Shown here in pieces: positions 26,377 through 35,745 of a DNA stretch of 64,000 bases. Position 1 is the stretch's first letter; every line of letters begins with the position of its first letter. The notes under the pieces are model-generated. The model searched no databases, was not told where the DNA came from, and saw only the letters and a program-made list of their open reading frames with translations. The translations under genes were made by a program, and so were the position numbers. Source of the DNA: Acetobacteraceae bacterium (GTDB taxonomy: Bacteria > Pseudomonadota > Alphaproteobacteria > Acetobacterales > Acetobacteraceae); contig CANJJS010000010.1 in NCBI GenBank assembly GCA_947474705.1, positions 1 to 64,000 on the forward strand. The letters run 5' to 3'.

Positions 26377-27576
26377 TCAGCCGCCGGAAATATAGTGCGA
26401 AACGACCGCCAGACCGCGCATCGGTAGGCTCAACCGCGGCACGTCCGCCCCCGCCAGCAGCGGAACATCCATGTGCGGCACGCCCTGCCCGCGCAGCAGC
26501 AGTGTTCCCACCGTTTGCCCGCGTGCCACCGGCGCCTTCAGCGGTGTTTCAAACTGCACCTTGATCGAGGCCGTCTGGCGCCAGGATTTTGGCAGTGTCA
26601 CAACCAGATCGCGTCCGCCGACCATCGGCACCGTCTTGTCGGTGCCCAGCCAGACCGGCACATTGTCGATCGTCTCGGCGGCGGAGAAAAGCGTGACATT
26701 CTCAAAATTCGCGAACGCCCAGTTCATCATGCGATCGGATTCGACGGCGCGCTCGTGCATGGTTTTCATGCCGTTCAGCACCATGATCATCCGCCGCCCG
26801 TCGCGCTGGGAACTGGCGGCGAGCCCGTACCCGCCCGCGTCGGTGTGCCCCGTTTTCAGACCGTCCGCCGTGCCCGCCTGCACCATCGGATGGCGATTCG
26901 GTTGATCGATATTGTTGTATTTGAACGATTTCTCGGCGTCGTATTTGTAGTATTCCGGAAAATCCAGAATAATCCTGCGCGCCAGCGTGGCGATATCGCG
27001 CGCGCTTATGAATTGTTCCGGATCCGGCCAGCCGGTGGAATTGCGGAAGACCGAGCGGGTCATGCCCAGTTCGCGGGCCTTCGTGTTCATCATCTCGGCG
27101 AAACGCTCTTCCGTGCCGCCCACGGTTTCCGCCAGCACCACGGCGGCGTCGTTGCCGGACTGCACGATCACGCCGCGGATCAGGTCTTCCACCATCACCT
27201 GCTTGCCGACCTCGATGAACATCCGCGACCCGCCCATGGCGGCCGCTTTCGCCGAAACCGTCAGCATGTCCGACAGTTTCATCTGTCCCTTCTTCAACCG
27301 CTCGTAAACCAAATACATCGTCATGAGCTTGGTCATCGACGACGGCGGCATCTGCTCGTCGGACCGCTTGTCCAGCAAGATCGCGCCGGTGGCGAAATCC
27401 TGCACGAAGGCCCATTTCGCGGCCGTATCGACGGGACCCAGCGGCGTTTCGCCCGGCGAGCCGGTCGGCGCCGCATCCTTCGGCTTGCCCTTCGGCCGCG
27501 CCGCGAAAGCGCCAGTGGCCATCGCCGGCAGGCCCACCAGCGCCGTGGTCAGCGCGAGACGCCGTGAAAATCTCAT
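26377..27576 (-). CDS. D-alanyl-D-alanine carboxypeptidase (DacA/DacC type)
   Basis: Periplasmic penicillin-binding protein of 399 residues with an N-terminal signal peptide (RRLALTTALVGLPAMATGAFA). The S11 peptidase motifs are all present: SMTK at 80-83 with the nucleophile S80, SGN at 140-142 and KTG at 241-243. It removes the terminal D-Ala from peptidoglycan pentapeptides. The C-terminal PBP5-like beta domain (TASIKVQFETPLKAPVARGQ) follows. A GGAGG ribosome site precedes ATG 27576. It lies between mltB and tmk in one operon. Confidence 0.93.
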   Translation of the reverse strand: MRFSRRLALTTALVGLPAMATGAFAARPKGKPKDAAPTGSPGETPLGPVDTAAKWAFVQDFATGAILLDKRSDEQMPPSSMTKLMTMYLVYERLKKGQMKLSDMLTVSAKAAAMGGSRMFIEVGKQVMVEDLIRGVIVQSGNDAAVVLAETVGGTEERFAEMMNTKARELGMTRSVFRNSTGWPDPEQFISARDIATLARRIILDFPEYYKYDAEKSFKYNNIDQPNRHPMVQAGTADGLKTGHTDAGGYGLAASSQRDGRRMIMVLNGMKTMHERAVESDRMMNWAFANFENVTLFSAAETIDNVPVWLGTDKTVPMVGGRDLVVTLPKSWRQTASIKVQFETPLKAPVARGQTVGTLLLRGQGVPHMDVPLLAGADVPRLSLPMRGLAVVSHYISGG

Positions 27577-27593
27577 CGAACCGCCTCCTTCCC

Positions 27594-28553
27594 TCAGCTC
27601 AGAACCCAGTCGCCGATCAGCCCCACCGCGATCGCATAGAAATCGGAAGGATTGTAACGCCGGATCGCCGCGAAATTGTTGAACACCATGAAGGCCTCGC
27701 CACCCGCGCCATCGGGCGCCAGGAGCGCGGCCGCCGTGTCGCCGGATGCCGCCCACCGGCCCGAGGCCGGTTTCACGCCCAAACGCGCCCATTCCGCCAG
27801 CGCGCGCTTCGAATCGCGGCCCGCCGCGGGCACGCCCGGGGGAATGGAGACAGGCTGCCCCCAGGTCTCCCCCGCGCGCCACCCGCTTTTCGCGAGATAA
27901 TTGGCGATGGAGCCCAGCACATCCGCCTTGCTGTTCCAAATATCGCGCCGCCCATCGCCGTCGAAATCCACGGCGAGGCGGACATAGCTTGTCGGCATGA
28001 ACTGCGGCTGTCCCATCGCGCCGGCGTAAGACCCCATCATCCGCGCGGGCGCGATGTCGCCATTGTTCAGAATCTTCAGCGCCGCCATCAGTTCCGACCG
28101 GAAGAACGCCGCCCGCCGTCCCTCCCACGCCAAAGTCGCCAGCGACTCTATGACCTTATAATCGCCCTGGGTTGTCCCAAAGCTCGACTCGAGACCCCAG
28201 ATGCCCGCGATCACATTCGCCGCGACTCCGTAACGGCTTTCCACCCGCGCGAACAAATCCCGGTTCTGGGCAATCGCGGCGCGACCGTTGGCGATGCGCT
28301 TGTCGCTGATCACAAGACCGCGATACCGCGTCCAGGTCATCGAGAACTCGGCCTGGCGCCGGTCCTTGTCGATCACCGACTGGTTCGGCGATACACCGGC
28401 GAAGGCGGCGTCCAGGATATCGCGGCGAATCCCCGCAGCCCCGGCCTCCGCGTAAACACCGGCGACAAAATTCTGAAAACTGCCAGCGGCAAGACCTGGG
28501 CGTGCCAGTCCGGCGGTCAACCCTGTTGCGATGGCGATGCGGCGCGTGAGCAT
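27594..28553 (-). CDS. lytic murein transglycosylase B-type
   Basis: The protein has 319 residues. The signal peptide is RRIAIATGLTAGLARPGLAAG. The SLT-type domain has the catalytic Glu at 122 in IAGIWGLESSFGTTQGDY, then GAMGQPQFMPTSY and DFDGDGRRDIWNS, as in MltB (SLT_2). It cuts glycan strands of peptidoglycan to 1,6-anhydro ends. The MltB lipobox Cys is absent, so this form is probably soluble or membrane-anchored by an uncleaved signal. It lies 17 bp upstream of the carboxypeptidase gene, forming a three-gene cell-wall unit with tmk. Confidence 0.9.
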   Translation of the reverse strand: MLTRRIAIATGLTAGLARPGLAAGSFQNFVAGVYAEAGAAGIRRDILDAAFAGVSPNQSVIDKDRRQAEFSMTWTRYRGLVISDKRIANGRAAIAQNRDLFARVESRYGVAANVIAGIWGLESSFGTTQGDYKVIESLATLAWEGRRAAFFRSELMAALKILNNGDIAPARMMGSYAGAMGQPQFMPTSYVRLAVDFDGDGRRDIWNSKADVLGSIANYLAKSGWRAGETWGQPVSIPPGVPAAGRDSKRALAEWARLGVKPASGRWAASGDTAAALLAPDGAGGEAFMVFNNFAAIRRYNPSDFYAIAVGLIGDWVLS

Positions 28554-28625
28554 GGGAGCACTCCTGCCACGTGCCGCCGAGTCCCGGCAATCGCTATATG
28601 CCGCCGGGCCGCGCCTTTTCCCCCT

Positions 28626-29294
28626 TCAGGAATAGCGTTCCTCCGACCAGGGGTCGGCGTCGTTGTGGTAGCCGCGGGTTTCCCAGAAACCTTTATGGTC
28701 GGAGACGGTGAACTGGATCCGGCGCAGCCATTTGGCGGACTTCCACAGATAAAGTTTCGGCACCAGCATGCGGACCGGCCCGCCATGCGCGCGCGTCAGC
28801 GGCTTGCCCTCCCACGAATGCACCAGGAACACATCGGACTGGCCGAAACGTTCCAGCGGGATATTGGTGGTGTACCCGTCGTACGCGGTAAAGATGACAT
28901 GCTTCGCTTCCGGTAACGGACGGACCAGATCCAGCACGGACTGGGCTGAGACACCGCGCCAGCGATTGTCGTACCGCGACCATTGCGTCACGCAGTGCAT
29001 ATCGGACACGCTGTCGGTCTGCGGCAATGCCATGAATTCGTCGAGGCCCAGGCTGAGCCGGTTCTCCACGGCACCATCGATGTCCAGGCGGAATTTTTCC
29101 GGCGTGACGTTGGGCTCCGCGCCAAGATCGAGAATCGGCCAGTCCTGAACCAGACGCTGTCCCGGCGGCAAACGCTCTTTCGCCGGATCGGCGGTCTCGC
29201 CCGTCAGCAGCCGCCCGTCCCGTGCCCATTCCTGCTTTTTTTCGACCAGCTTTTCCCGGATGCCGCCGGAAATTGTCACGTCGTCCTCAGCCAT
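28626..29294 (-). CDS. molybdopterin oxidoreductase of the sulfite oxidase fold
   Basis: The protein has 222 residues. C101 in SDMHCVTQWSRYDNRW is the conserved Mo-ligating cysteine of the sulfite oxidase/YedY fold, and GGPVRMLVPKLYLWKSAKWL follows in the usual place. There is no signal peptide and no dimerisation domain, so it is a compact cytosolic version. The electron acceptor and substrate are unknown. It may be the last gene of the minus-strand Rieske unit, 96 bp from the beta subunit gene. Confidence 0.85.
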   Translation of the reverse strand: MAEDDVTISGGIREKLVEKKQEWARDGRLLTGETADPAKERLPPGQRLVQDWPILDLGAEPNVTPEKFRLDIDGAVENRLSLGLDEFMALPQTDSVSDMHCVTQWSRYDNRWRGVSAQSVLDLVRPLPEAKHVIFTAYDGYTTNIPLERFGQSDVFLVHSWEGKPLTRAHGGPVRMLVPKLYLWKSAKWLRRIQFTVSDHKGFWETRGYHNDADPWSEERYS

Positions 29295-29390
29295 CGTTCC
29301 GCTCCATGCCCCGCGCGGGAACTGTTACAATACCGCGTGCCGCCGGGCCAGGGAGAAGCGTTGGCGCGGCCGGCGCCCCCGTGCCGCGGA

Positions 29391-29867
29391 TCAGAGCGGA
29401 ATGGCGAGCAGTGTGTCGAAACGCGGGCTGTCGCAGATCGCGATACGTTCCACGAAGCGCCAGGCGCCGGACGGGTCGCGCCGGAGGATGTCGCGGTAGG
29501 CGCCGACCGCGAAGACATCCATTTGTCCTTCGCGCATCGTCCGGACGACCAGAAAGGACGTGTCCGACAGAATGGCGCCCTCCGGTCCTTCGGTCAGACG
29601 CGGCAGGCCCAGAATGTGGCGGTAACGCTGGCGCTCGTAGATATTGGCCTGGCGCAGCGCGGCGACCCGGTCGCGCAGCATCGCCTGGGTGTCGGCGTAA
29701 ACGATGCCCGCCTGATAGCCCTTGGCCACATTATCGGCCGTGGTGATCTTGTAGAGACAGTCCGGATGGAAAAAATCCGGCCAGTCCTCCAGCCGGTCGG
29801 CGTCGATCGCGGCGGCGTATTCGGCGTTCAGCGCGGAGATCTCGAATAAGGTGACGACGTCGGTCAT
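29391..29867 (-). CDS. aromatic-ring-hydroxylating dioxygenase, beta subunit
   Basis: The protein has 158 residues and the NTF2-like fold of ring-hydroxylating dioxygenase small subunits. It starts with VTLFEISALNAEYAAAIDAD and contains RQRYRHILGLPRL and SGAWRFVERIAICDS. Beta subunits stabilise the alpha hexamer and carry no cofactor. It is 4 bp after the alpha subunit gene, clearly the same operon. ATG 29867 is the start of homology; the open frame further upstream belongs to another strand position. Confidence 0.88.
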   Translation of the reverse strand: MTDVVTLFEISALNAEYAAAIDADRLEDWPDFFHPDCLYKITTADNVAKGYQAGIVYADTQAMLRDRVAALRQANIYERQRYRHILGLPRLTEGPEGAILSDTSFLVVRTMREGQMDVFAVGAYRDILRRDPSGAWRFVERIAICDSPRFDTLLAIPL

Positions 29868-29871
29868 CGAG

Positions 29872-31119
29872 TCAGATATCCATATGGGCGCGCCAGGCTT
29901 TCCAGAAGCCGCGCACGGAGGCCTCGGTGGCCCGGGTTTCGGAGGTTTCGGCGCTGGCCCCGCCCATTTCGAGGATGGAATCTTCCTCGTTCGCCGCCGC
30001 GATACCGCGTTGGACAAAGCCGCCGACGGCGCCGTCCTCCATCGAGACAAGTCCGGCCGGTCCCGCCAGATTGCCCTGCTTCAGACGCATGTTTCGCAGT
30101 TCGGGCGTATCGTCCGCGAAGCCAATATATGTCCAGTTGAGGTCCATCTTGTCCACGCCGCGCGGCACGATCTGGCGGATCGCCAGGGCGTTGTGGATTT
30201 GTTGCAAAATAAACCCTGGAAAAATCGACAATATCTGCAACTGGATGTTATCGCCGAACTCCGCCACCGAGGCCATGAAGGACGGGTCCTCCAACTGGAA
30301 TCCCTGGTTGTCGGAGCGCATGCCGGCATAAGTGTCGTCCGGACCGGGCGGCGCCGCGAGCGTGGTGGACGCATGCGCGACCCCGTTGGCGCCGACCATG
30401 ACGCCGCCGCCCTGGCTGAGCCTTGTGATCCGGAACGTCGTGAAGAACGTGTGCAAAAGGCTCGCATGGTACGTATCGCGTACGTTCTCCATGTAGAGTT
30501 TCCAGTTGCACGGTAGCGGCTGGGTAAAGCGGCCGATGACTTCCAGTTTCTTGTGCAATACGCGGCGCAGGCGGGCCATCACTTCGGGGCCGACATAGGT
30601 TTCGAAATCCGGGGCCTCCTCCGACAGCGTGCCGAAGACGAGACCGCACACGACGGTCACGCGCAATTTGCGGGGGCCGTGCGCCGCCATGTCGAAATTT
30701 TCGGGCATGCCGCCCTTGCCGTTCACGCCATGGCGGAAGGCGATGGATTTCAGGTTGCCGCGGAGATCGTAGCGCCAGGCATGATAGATGCAGTGAAAAT
30801 CTTTCCCTTTCCCCGCGTCGTCCAGACAGATCAACGCGCCGCGATGGGCGCAGCGATTTTCGAACGCGGCGATGCCGCCGTCCTCGGCGCGCGACACCAC
30901 GACGGGCATCGCCCCCACCATCGTGGTCCGATAGTCGCCGATGTCGGGCAGGTCGATGTCCAGGCAGAGAAAATGCCAGGCCGGTCCCTCGAAGAGGCGC
31001 GCCTGTTCGTCGCGCGCCACGTCGGGGTCTCGATACACCCAGTAGGGAACCCGGGTCAGACCTTCGGGCCAGTGGCCCATGGACCGATCGTTGGCGAGAT
31101 CGCGTGCTGACTGGTCCAT
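29872..31119 (-). CDS. Rieske non-heme iron oxygenase, alpha subunit
   Basis: The protein has 415 residues. The Rieske 2Fe-2S ligands are C90 and H92 (NRCAHRGA) plus C110 and H113 (HCIYHAWRYD). The mononuclear iron site shows H218 and H223 in NVRDTYHASLLH. The catalytic domain ends with a family-typical tail after residue 350. With the beta subunit it forms a dihydroxylase or demethylase acting on an aromatic or similar ring. No ferredoxin or reductase gene is adjacent, so electrons must come from proteins encoded elsewhere. Substrate unknown. Confidence 0.92.
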   Translation of the reverse strand: MDQSARDLANDRSMGHWPEGLTRVPYWVYRDPDVARDEQARLFEGPAWHFLCLDIDLPDIGDYRTTMVGAMPVVVSRAEDGGIAAFENRCAHRGALICLDDAGKGKDFHCIYHAWRYDLRGNLKSIAFRHGVNGKGGMPENFDMAAHGPRKLRVTVVCGLVFGTLSEEAPDFETYVGPEVMARLRRVLHKKLEVIGRFTQPLPCNWKLYMENVRDTYHASLLHTFFTTFRITRLSQGGGVMVGANGVAHASTTLAAPPGPDDTYAGMRSDNQGFQLEDPSFMASVAEFGDNIQLQILSIFPGFILQQIHNALAIRQIVPRGVDKMDLNWTYIGFADDTPELRNMRLKQGNLAGPAGLVSMEDGAVGGFVQRGIAAANEEDSILEMGGASAETSETRATEASVRGFWKAWRAHMDI

Positions 31120-31144
31120 GCGGTCCTCCCCGGGTTTCAGACGA

Positions 31145-31594
31145 TCAGAGTTTCGTCGAGGCGCGCGTGAGCAACTTCCACTCGCCCGCCTGCTTCTGCC
31201 AGTTCATCAGAATGTGCAGATTGGTGGAACTTTTCTTGCCATCGGCGACGTTCTCGCTTTCCGCCATCCAATGGAAACGCACGATCGCGGCATCGCCGAC
31301 AACGCGGATCGAGGGCTCCTTATAGACCAGCGAAATCGTCTTGCTCGCGGTGCTGGTGGCGCCTTTCAGAAAGGCGGCCTTGTCTTCGACCCGGCCGTCG
31401 GAGTGGCTGTAGCTCAGCTCCGGCGCGACCAGCGCTTCCAGTCCCTTCCCGTCCTTGGCCGCCTGGGCGACGCGAAACGCCTCCAGGCTTTTCGCGACGG
31501 CGGCTTCGTCGGCCGTCGCCGCCATCGCCGGGACAATGCCCAGAAGACCGATGGCGAGCGCGGGTAACGCGAGATGGCGGCGATCGATTTTCAT
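31145..31594 (-). CDS. exported NTF2-like (SnoaL/DUF4440 type) protein
   Basis: The protein has 149 residues. The signal peptide HLALPALAIGLLGIVPAMA is cut after AMA. The mature part reads as an NTF2-fold chain: SLEAFRVAQAAKDGKGLEAL, VAPELSYSHSDGRVEDKAAF and a final WKLLTRASTKL. Members are often found as unnamed accessory proteins beside catabolic genes. It lies between the class II aldolase and the Rieske genes, with gaps of 25-28 bp, so one transcript is likely. Function unknown. Confidence 0.8.
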   Translation of the reverse strand: MKIDRRHLALPALAIGLLGIVPAMAATADEAAVAKSLEAFRVAQAAKDGKGLEALVAPELSYSHSDGRVEDKAAFLKGATSTASKTISLVYKEPSIRVVGDAAIVRFHWMAESENVADGKKSSTNLHILMNWQKQAGEWKLLTRASTKL

Positions 31595-31622
31595 TGTTTC
31601 CTCCGTTGGTTTTGTTTCCGTC

Positions 31623-32405
31623 TCAGTCCTTGTAGTCAGGCTCCTTCTTGTCGAGCATCCGCTTCAACGCGTCGAAATGCCAGACATGGTTCGGCTTACC
31701 GCCGTACTGGTAGGAATTCCTCTTATATTCGGTCAGCGTGTGGTCGATGACATCGGCCGGCAATGTCTTGAGTTTCCGGCCCGTCCACATCGCGTAAAGC
31801 TGAACCTGCGCGACACGCTCCATATAATACAGCCGGTCGTACGCCTCCGAAACGGTCTGGCCGAACGTCGCGACGCCGTGGTTCGCCATCATCAGAACCG
31901 TCTTGTCGCCCAACACGCCGGCGAGACGCTCGCCTTCCGCCGGATCGAAGGCCGGACCGGTGTAAATCTCGTCGTAGGCGGTGTGCAGCAGCGTGCCGAG
32001 TTCGGTCTGACCGATCGGCAGAATGCTCTGATCTTCCAGCCGCGCCAGGGCGCTGGTGTAGGGCATGTGCGTGTGAAACACCGCCGCCGCCTTGGCGTTC
32101 AGGCGATGGATCGGGGCGTGGATGCAGTAAGCGGAGCGCTCCACCTCGCCTTCGCCAGACAGGCGCGTGCCGTCGTAGCCGATTTCCATGAAGCAACTGG
32201 CGGTGACCTCGGACCAGTGCAGGCCGAAGGGAATTTGATAATAGCGGTCGTTCGTGCCGGGCACGCGGAGGGTGAAATGATTGAAAATCCCCTCGTTAAA
32301 GCCGTGCATGACAGCGAGGCGATGCGCGGCGGCGAGGTCCACGCGGGCCTGCCAGCGCGCGTCGGAGAGGGAGAGTTCGGCGTTGTCGATGGATTCCAAG
32401 GGCAT
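31623..32405 (-). CDS. class II aldolase/adducin-family protein
   Basis: The protein has 260 residues. The zinc triad is H109 and H111 (VFHTHMPY) with H174 (MANHGVATFG). The opening GIFNHFTLRVPGTNDRYYQI matches the subgroup usually found with aromatic or C4-acid catabolism rather than FucA. Longer C-terminal helices (KRNSYQYGGKPNHVWHFD) set it apart from the 210-residue homologue at 25.2 kb. It is the first gene of the minus-strand Rieske unit and may act on a ring-cleavage or side-chain product. Confidence 0.85.
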   Translation of the reverse strand: MPLESIDNAELSLSDARWQARVDLAAAHRLAVMHGFNEGIFNHFTLRVPGTNDRYYQIPFGLHWSEVTASCFMEIGYDGTRLSGEGEVERSAYCIHAPIHRLNAKAAAVFHTHMPYTSALARLEDQSILPIGQTELGTLLHTAYDEIYTGPAFDPAEGERLAGVLGDKTVLMMANHGVATFGQTVSEAYDRLYYMERVAQVQLYAMWTGRKLKTLPADVIDHTLTEYKRNSYQYGGKPNHVWHFDALKRMLDKKEPDYKD

Positions 32406-32517
32406 GTTCGGTCGGGTCCTGTTGGTGAGATTGGAGGATGATCCGCCTGGAGACGAGATGGGTCAACCGGGGGACGCAGAGGCAGACTTCGCGAACACCA
32501 TTGGCCACGGCCCAATC

Positions 32518-32949
32518 TCAGCTTTCTCCCCCTACCATCCCCACCTTCCGCGGCCGCCCGCCTTTCCGCCCATTCCGCCGCGCCACCTCCGCCTTCAACA
32601 CCGGCCGGCCCCGCCCGGCCTGGGCGGCGCGCTGCCGGTCCATCCAGGCCTTGGTCCCGAACAACCCGGCCAGCAGTCCGGCAACGGCGAGATCCACGTC
32701 CAGCGCCGGAAACCGCAACCCATACCCCAGGCCCAAAATCTCCACGGCGGCGAGATCGGCGTCGGACGCGTCTTCCAGCCCCTGCGCCCGCCGCGCCGGA
32801 AACGCGAAGACGCAGCCGTTGTCCAGTTCGACCCGCACGCGCCCCGATCGCGGGTCGTAGCGCGCGTCGCGGGCCCGCGGTTCCGTCGAGAGCGTCTCCT
32901 GGCCCTTCCGCTCCGCCTCCTCGAACATCCGGTCGAGATCGTCAGCCAT
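32518..32949 (-). CDS. DUF2442 protein with AT-hook-like basic tail
   Basis: The protein has 143 residues. The central 80 residues (RVRVELDNGCVFAFPARRAQ, then LEDASDADLAAVEILGLG) are the DUF2442 fold, whose function is unknown. After residue 105 the chain becomes basic and ends with AGRGRPVLKAEVARRN and GRKGGRPRKVG. The GRP cores in these runs resemble AT-hook DNA-binding motifs. It overlaps the DUF4160 gene by 8 bp, downstream of it. These two families commonly sit together in an arrangement like a toxin-antitoxin pair. Confidence 0.75.
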   Translation of the reverse strand: MADDLDRMFEEAERKGQETLSTEPRARDARYDPRSGRVRVELDNGCVFAFPARRAQGLEDASDADLAAVEILGLGYGLRFPALDVDLAVAGLLAGLFGTKAWMDRQRAAQAGRGRPVLKAEVARRNGRKGGRPRKVGMVGGES

Positions 32950-33187
32950 GCATCCGCTCCCATGCCCGCGAAAGCATTTTGTGTTGGTCCCTTGCTTCCG
33001 CCAGGATACGCCGGAGATCGGCGCGCGCGATCCCGTTCGTCCAGGTCACCACCACGTCCCCTCCAGGCAACAGGTCGATTTTCGCCTCGCCGCCTTGCCC
33101 AAAGACGTGAATATGGGGCGGGGCATGGTCATTCGCGAAAATCGTGAACTGAAAACCATGGGCACGATGAACGGTCACCATGGCCAT
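32942..33187 (-). CDS. DUF4160 protein
   Basis: The protein has 81 residues. It contains FTIFANDHAPPHIHVFG, the defining Asn/Asp-His and PPHxHV signature of DUF4160, and a final helix with RRILAEARDQHKM. The His-rich turn suggests a metal or nuclease-type site, but no activity is established. It is the upstream gene of the pair with DUF2442 and shares 8 bp with it. A toxin-antitoxin role is suggested only by linkage. Confidence 0.8.
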   Translation of the reverse strand: MAMVTVHRAHGFQFTIFANDHAPPHIHVFGQGGEAKIDLLPGGDVVVTWTNGIARADLRRILAEARDQHKMLSRAWERMHG

Positions 33188-33281
33188 CTATAACCTATCG
33201 ATGCTGGGTTTTCCATATGAAACCGGAGATCGCGTTCCCCACCGTTGACCGCCGCCCCACCCCGTAGCAAGGATACGCCCC

Positions 33282-33878
33282 ATGATCCTGCTCATCGACA
33301 ACTACGACAGCTTCACCTTCAACCTCGTCCACTTCCTTGGCGACGTCGGCGGACGCTGCGAGGTCGTGCGCAACGACAAGCTAACGGTCGCCGAGGCCAT
33401 GGCGCGCCAGCCCGAGGCCATTGTCCTCTCGCCGGGCCCCTGCACGCCCAATGAGGCCGGGATCTGCCTCGATCTGATCGCCGCCGCCGCGGGGAAGATT
33501 CCGATCCTTGGGGTTTGTCTGGGCCACCAGTCGATCGGCCAGGCGTTTGGCGGCGATGTGATCCGCGCGCCAACGCCGATGCATGGGAAACTCAGCGCCG
33601 TCAGCCACGACGGCACCGGGTTGATGGAGGGGATTCCGACGCCCTTCAACGCCACTCGCTACCACAGCCTGATCGTCGATCGCGCGACGTTGCCGGACAC
33701 GCTGGTCCCGACGGCCTGGACGGACGACGGCATTATCATGGCCATGCACCACCGGGACTTCCCGATCCATGGCGTCCAGTTCCATCCTGAAAGCATCGCC
33801 AGCGAGAACGGCCACCGCATTCTGGCGAATTTCCTTGCCATCGCGCGCGGATCGAACGCCCCCGCGCGCGCGGCCTGA
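33282..33878 (+). CDS. trpG: anthranilate synthase component II (glutamine amidotransferase)
   Basis: The protein has 198 residues. The class I amidotransferase triad is complete: C79 in ILGVCLGHQSIG, with H168 and E170 in GVQFHPESI. It begins with MILLIDNYDSFTFNLVHFLG. The enzyme passes ammonia to TrpE for anthranilate; the same protein may serve PabB in folate synthesis. trpE is not in the window. It heads a run of four tightly packed genes with trpD, trpC and moaC. No leader peptide rich in Trp is visible upstream. Confidence 0.95.
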   Translation: MILLIDNYDSFTFNLVHFLGDVGGRCEVVRNDKLTVAEAMARQPEAIVLSPGPCTPNEAGICLDLIAAAAGKIPILGVCLGHQSIGQAFGGDVIRAPTPMHGKLSAVSHDGTGLMEGIPTPFNATRYHSLIVDRATLPDTLVPTAWTDDGIIMAMHHRDFPIHGVQFHPESIASENGHRILANFLAIARGSNAPARAA

Positions 33879-33881
33879 CCG

Positions 33882-34898
33882 GTGTCGAACGACCTGAAAC
33901 CGGCGTTGGCCAAACTCGCCGCGGGCGAGACGCTGACGGCCGAAGCCGCCGAAGCCGCTTTCACCGTCATCATGTCCGGCGAGGCCACGCCCGCGCAGAT
34001 CGGCGGCCTTCTGATGGCCATGCGCGTCCGGGGCGAGACGGTCCCTGAAATCGCCGGCGCCGTCCGGGCGATGCGGGCACGGATGACCGCGATCGCGGCG
34101 CCAGAAGGCGCGATCGACGTTTGCGGCACTGGCGGCGACGGCGCGGGCACGCTCAACGTGTCCTCCGCCGCGACGTTTGTCGTGGCCGCCTGCGGGGTGC
34201 CCGTCGCGAAGCACGGCAACCGCGCGTTGTCGTCGCGCACCGGCGGCGCCGATGTGCTGACGGCGTTGGGTGTCAACATCGATACGCCGATGGAGCGGCT
34301 CGAGACCGTCCTGAAAGACGCGGGCGCGGTGTTCCTGTTCGCGCCGCGCCACCATCCTTCGATGCGGCATGCCGCGGGACCCCGGGTCGAACTCGGGACG
34401 CGGACCATTTTCAACATTCTGGGCCCGCTCTCGAATCCCGCCCGTGTCAAACGCCAACTGACCGGGGTCTTCTCTCCCGCCTGGACCCGGCCGATGGCCG
34501 AAACCTTGGCCGCGCTGGGACATGAAGCGGCCTGGCTCGTCCATGGCATGGGGCTCGACGAGCTGACCGTCGCCGGAGAGAACCAGGTCACCGCGCTGAG
34601 GAACGGTTCGATCGAATCCTTCACGGTGACGCCGGAGGACGCGGGTCTTGTCCGGTCGCCGATCGCCGCCATCGCGGGCGGCGACCCGGCGTTCAACGCG
34701 GAAGCGCTGCTGGCCCTTCTCCGGGGCACCAAAAGCGCCTATCGCGACACCGTCGTGCTGAACACCGCCGCCGCTTTGATCGTCGCCGGACGCGCGGACG
34801 ATCTGCGCGATGGCGCGGATCGGGCGGCGCGCGCCATCGATACCGGCGCGGCCCTTAACGCGCTGGAAACCATGCGCCGCGTAACATCGGCCGCCTGA
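33882..34898 (+). CDS. trpD: anthranilate phosphoribosyltransferase
   Basis: The protein has 338 residues. The PRPP-binding loop is [17 protein letters not shown] (GTGGDG at 82-87), followed by [17 protein letters not shown]. The anthranilate side has [13 protein letters not shown] and the conserved [13 protein letters not shown]. It joins anthranilate to PRPP in the second step of tryptophan synthesis. The GTG start lies 3 bp after the trpG stop. Full length and intact. Confidence 0.96.
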   Translation: MSNDLKPALAKLAAGETLTAEAAEAAFTVIMSGEATPAQIGGLLMAMRVRGETVPEIAGAVRAMRARMTAIAAPEGAIDVCGTGGDGAGTLNVSSAATFVVAACGVPVAKHGNRALSSRTGGADVLTALGVNIDTPMERLETVLKDAGAVFLFAPRHHPSMRHAAGPRVELGTRTIFNILGPLSNPARVKRQLTGVFSPAWTRPMAETLAALGHEAAWLVHGMGLDELTVAGENQVTALRNGSIESFTVTPEDAGLVRSPIAAIAGGDPAFNAEALLALLRGTKSAYRDTVVLNTAAALIVAGRADDLRDGADRAARAIDTGAALNALETMRRVTSAA

Positions 34899-34914
34899 GA
34901 CCTTCGGAGGCTCA

Positions 34915-35745
34915 ATGCCCAACGATCCCGATGCCATTCCCGACGTCCTGCTGCGCATCTGCGCCAATACGCGGGAAGAGGTCGCGGCGAGAAAAGCGAA
35001 GACCTCGCTCGAGTCGCTGCGTCACGCCATCGCCGCCAGCCCCGACAGGCCCCGTGGCTTCGGCGCGGCGCTGAAAGACGCCACCATCCGCGGCAAGTAC
35101 GGCCTGATCGCCGAAATCAAGAAAGCCTCGCCCTCCGGCGGCCTGATCCGGCCGGACTTCGACCCGCCCTCGCTGGCCAAGGCGTATAAAGCGGGTGGCG
35201 CCACCTGCCTGTCGGTGCTGACCGACGAGAAATTCTTCCAAGGCACCGCCGACCATTTGCGAAGTGCCCGCGCCGCGGTCGATCTTCCGGTACTTCGAAA
35301 GGACTTCATGCTCGATCCCTGGCAGATATACGAAAGCCGGGCGATGGGCGCGGATTGCATTCTGCTCATCATGGCCTGTCTCACCGATGCCGAGGCACGG
35401 GACCTGGAAGCCCATGCCCGCGACATGGGCATGGATGTGCTGGTGGAGGTGCATGACAGGCGCGAACTCGACCGCGCGCTGGGGCTGGAAACGTCGTTGA
35501 TCGGCATCAACAACCGCGATTTGCGGACGCTGACCACCGACCTCGCGACGACCGAGGAACTCGCCCCGCTGGTGCCGCCGGACCGGTTCCTGGTCGCGGA
35601 AAGCGGGATTCGGAATACGGAGGACCTGCGCCGCCTGTCCGCGGTCGGACCGAATTGTTACCTGGTGGGCGAGAGCCTGATGCGGCAGGACGATGTAACC
35701 GCCGCCGTGCGGGCTTTGCTCGGCGACAGCGGCGCCGCGGCGTGA
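34915..35745 (+). CDS. trpC: indole-3-glycerol phosphate synthase
   Basis: The protein has 276 residues in a TIM barrel. Key residues: E67 and K69 in [14 protein letters not shown]; the catalytic Lys in the [16 protein letters not shown] segment; and the [14 protein letters not shown] and [14 protein letters not shown] strands of the phosphate site. It closes CdRP to indole-glycerol phosphate. It follows trpD by 16 bp, with GGAGG before the ATG, and its stop overlaps the moaC GTG start. Confidence 0.96.
   Translation: MPNDPDAIPDVLLRICANTREEVAARKAKTSLESLRHAIAASPDRPRGFGAALKDATIRGKYGLIAEIKKASPSGGLIRPDFDPPSLAKAYKAGGATCLSVLTDEKFFQGTADHLRSARAAVDLPVLRKDFMLDPWQIYESRAMGADCILLIMACLTDAEARDLEAHARDMGMDVLVEVHDRRELDRALGLETSLIGINNRDLRTLTTDLATTEELAPLVPPDRFLVAESGIRNTEDLRRLSAVGPNCYLVGESLMRQDDVTAAVRALLGDSGAAA

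Noticed and set aside
33188..33281. Tryptophan attenuator before trpG
   Set aside because: No short frame with clustered Trp codons and no terminator/antiterminator pair is visible.
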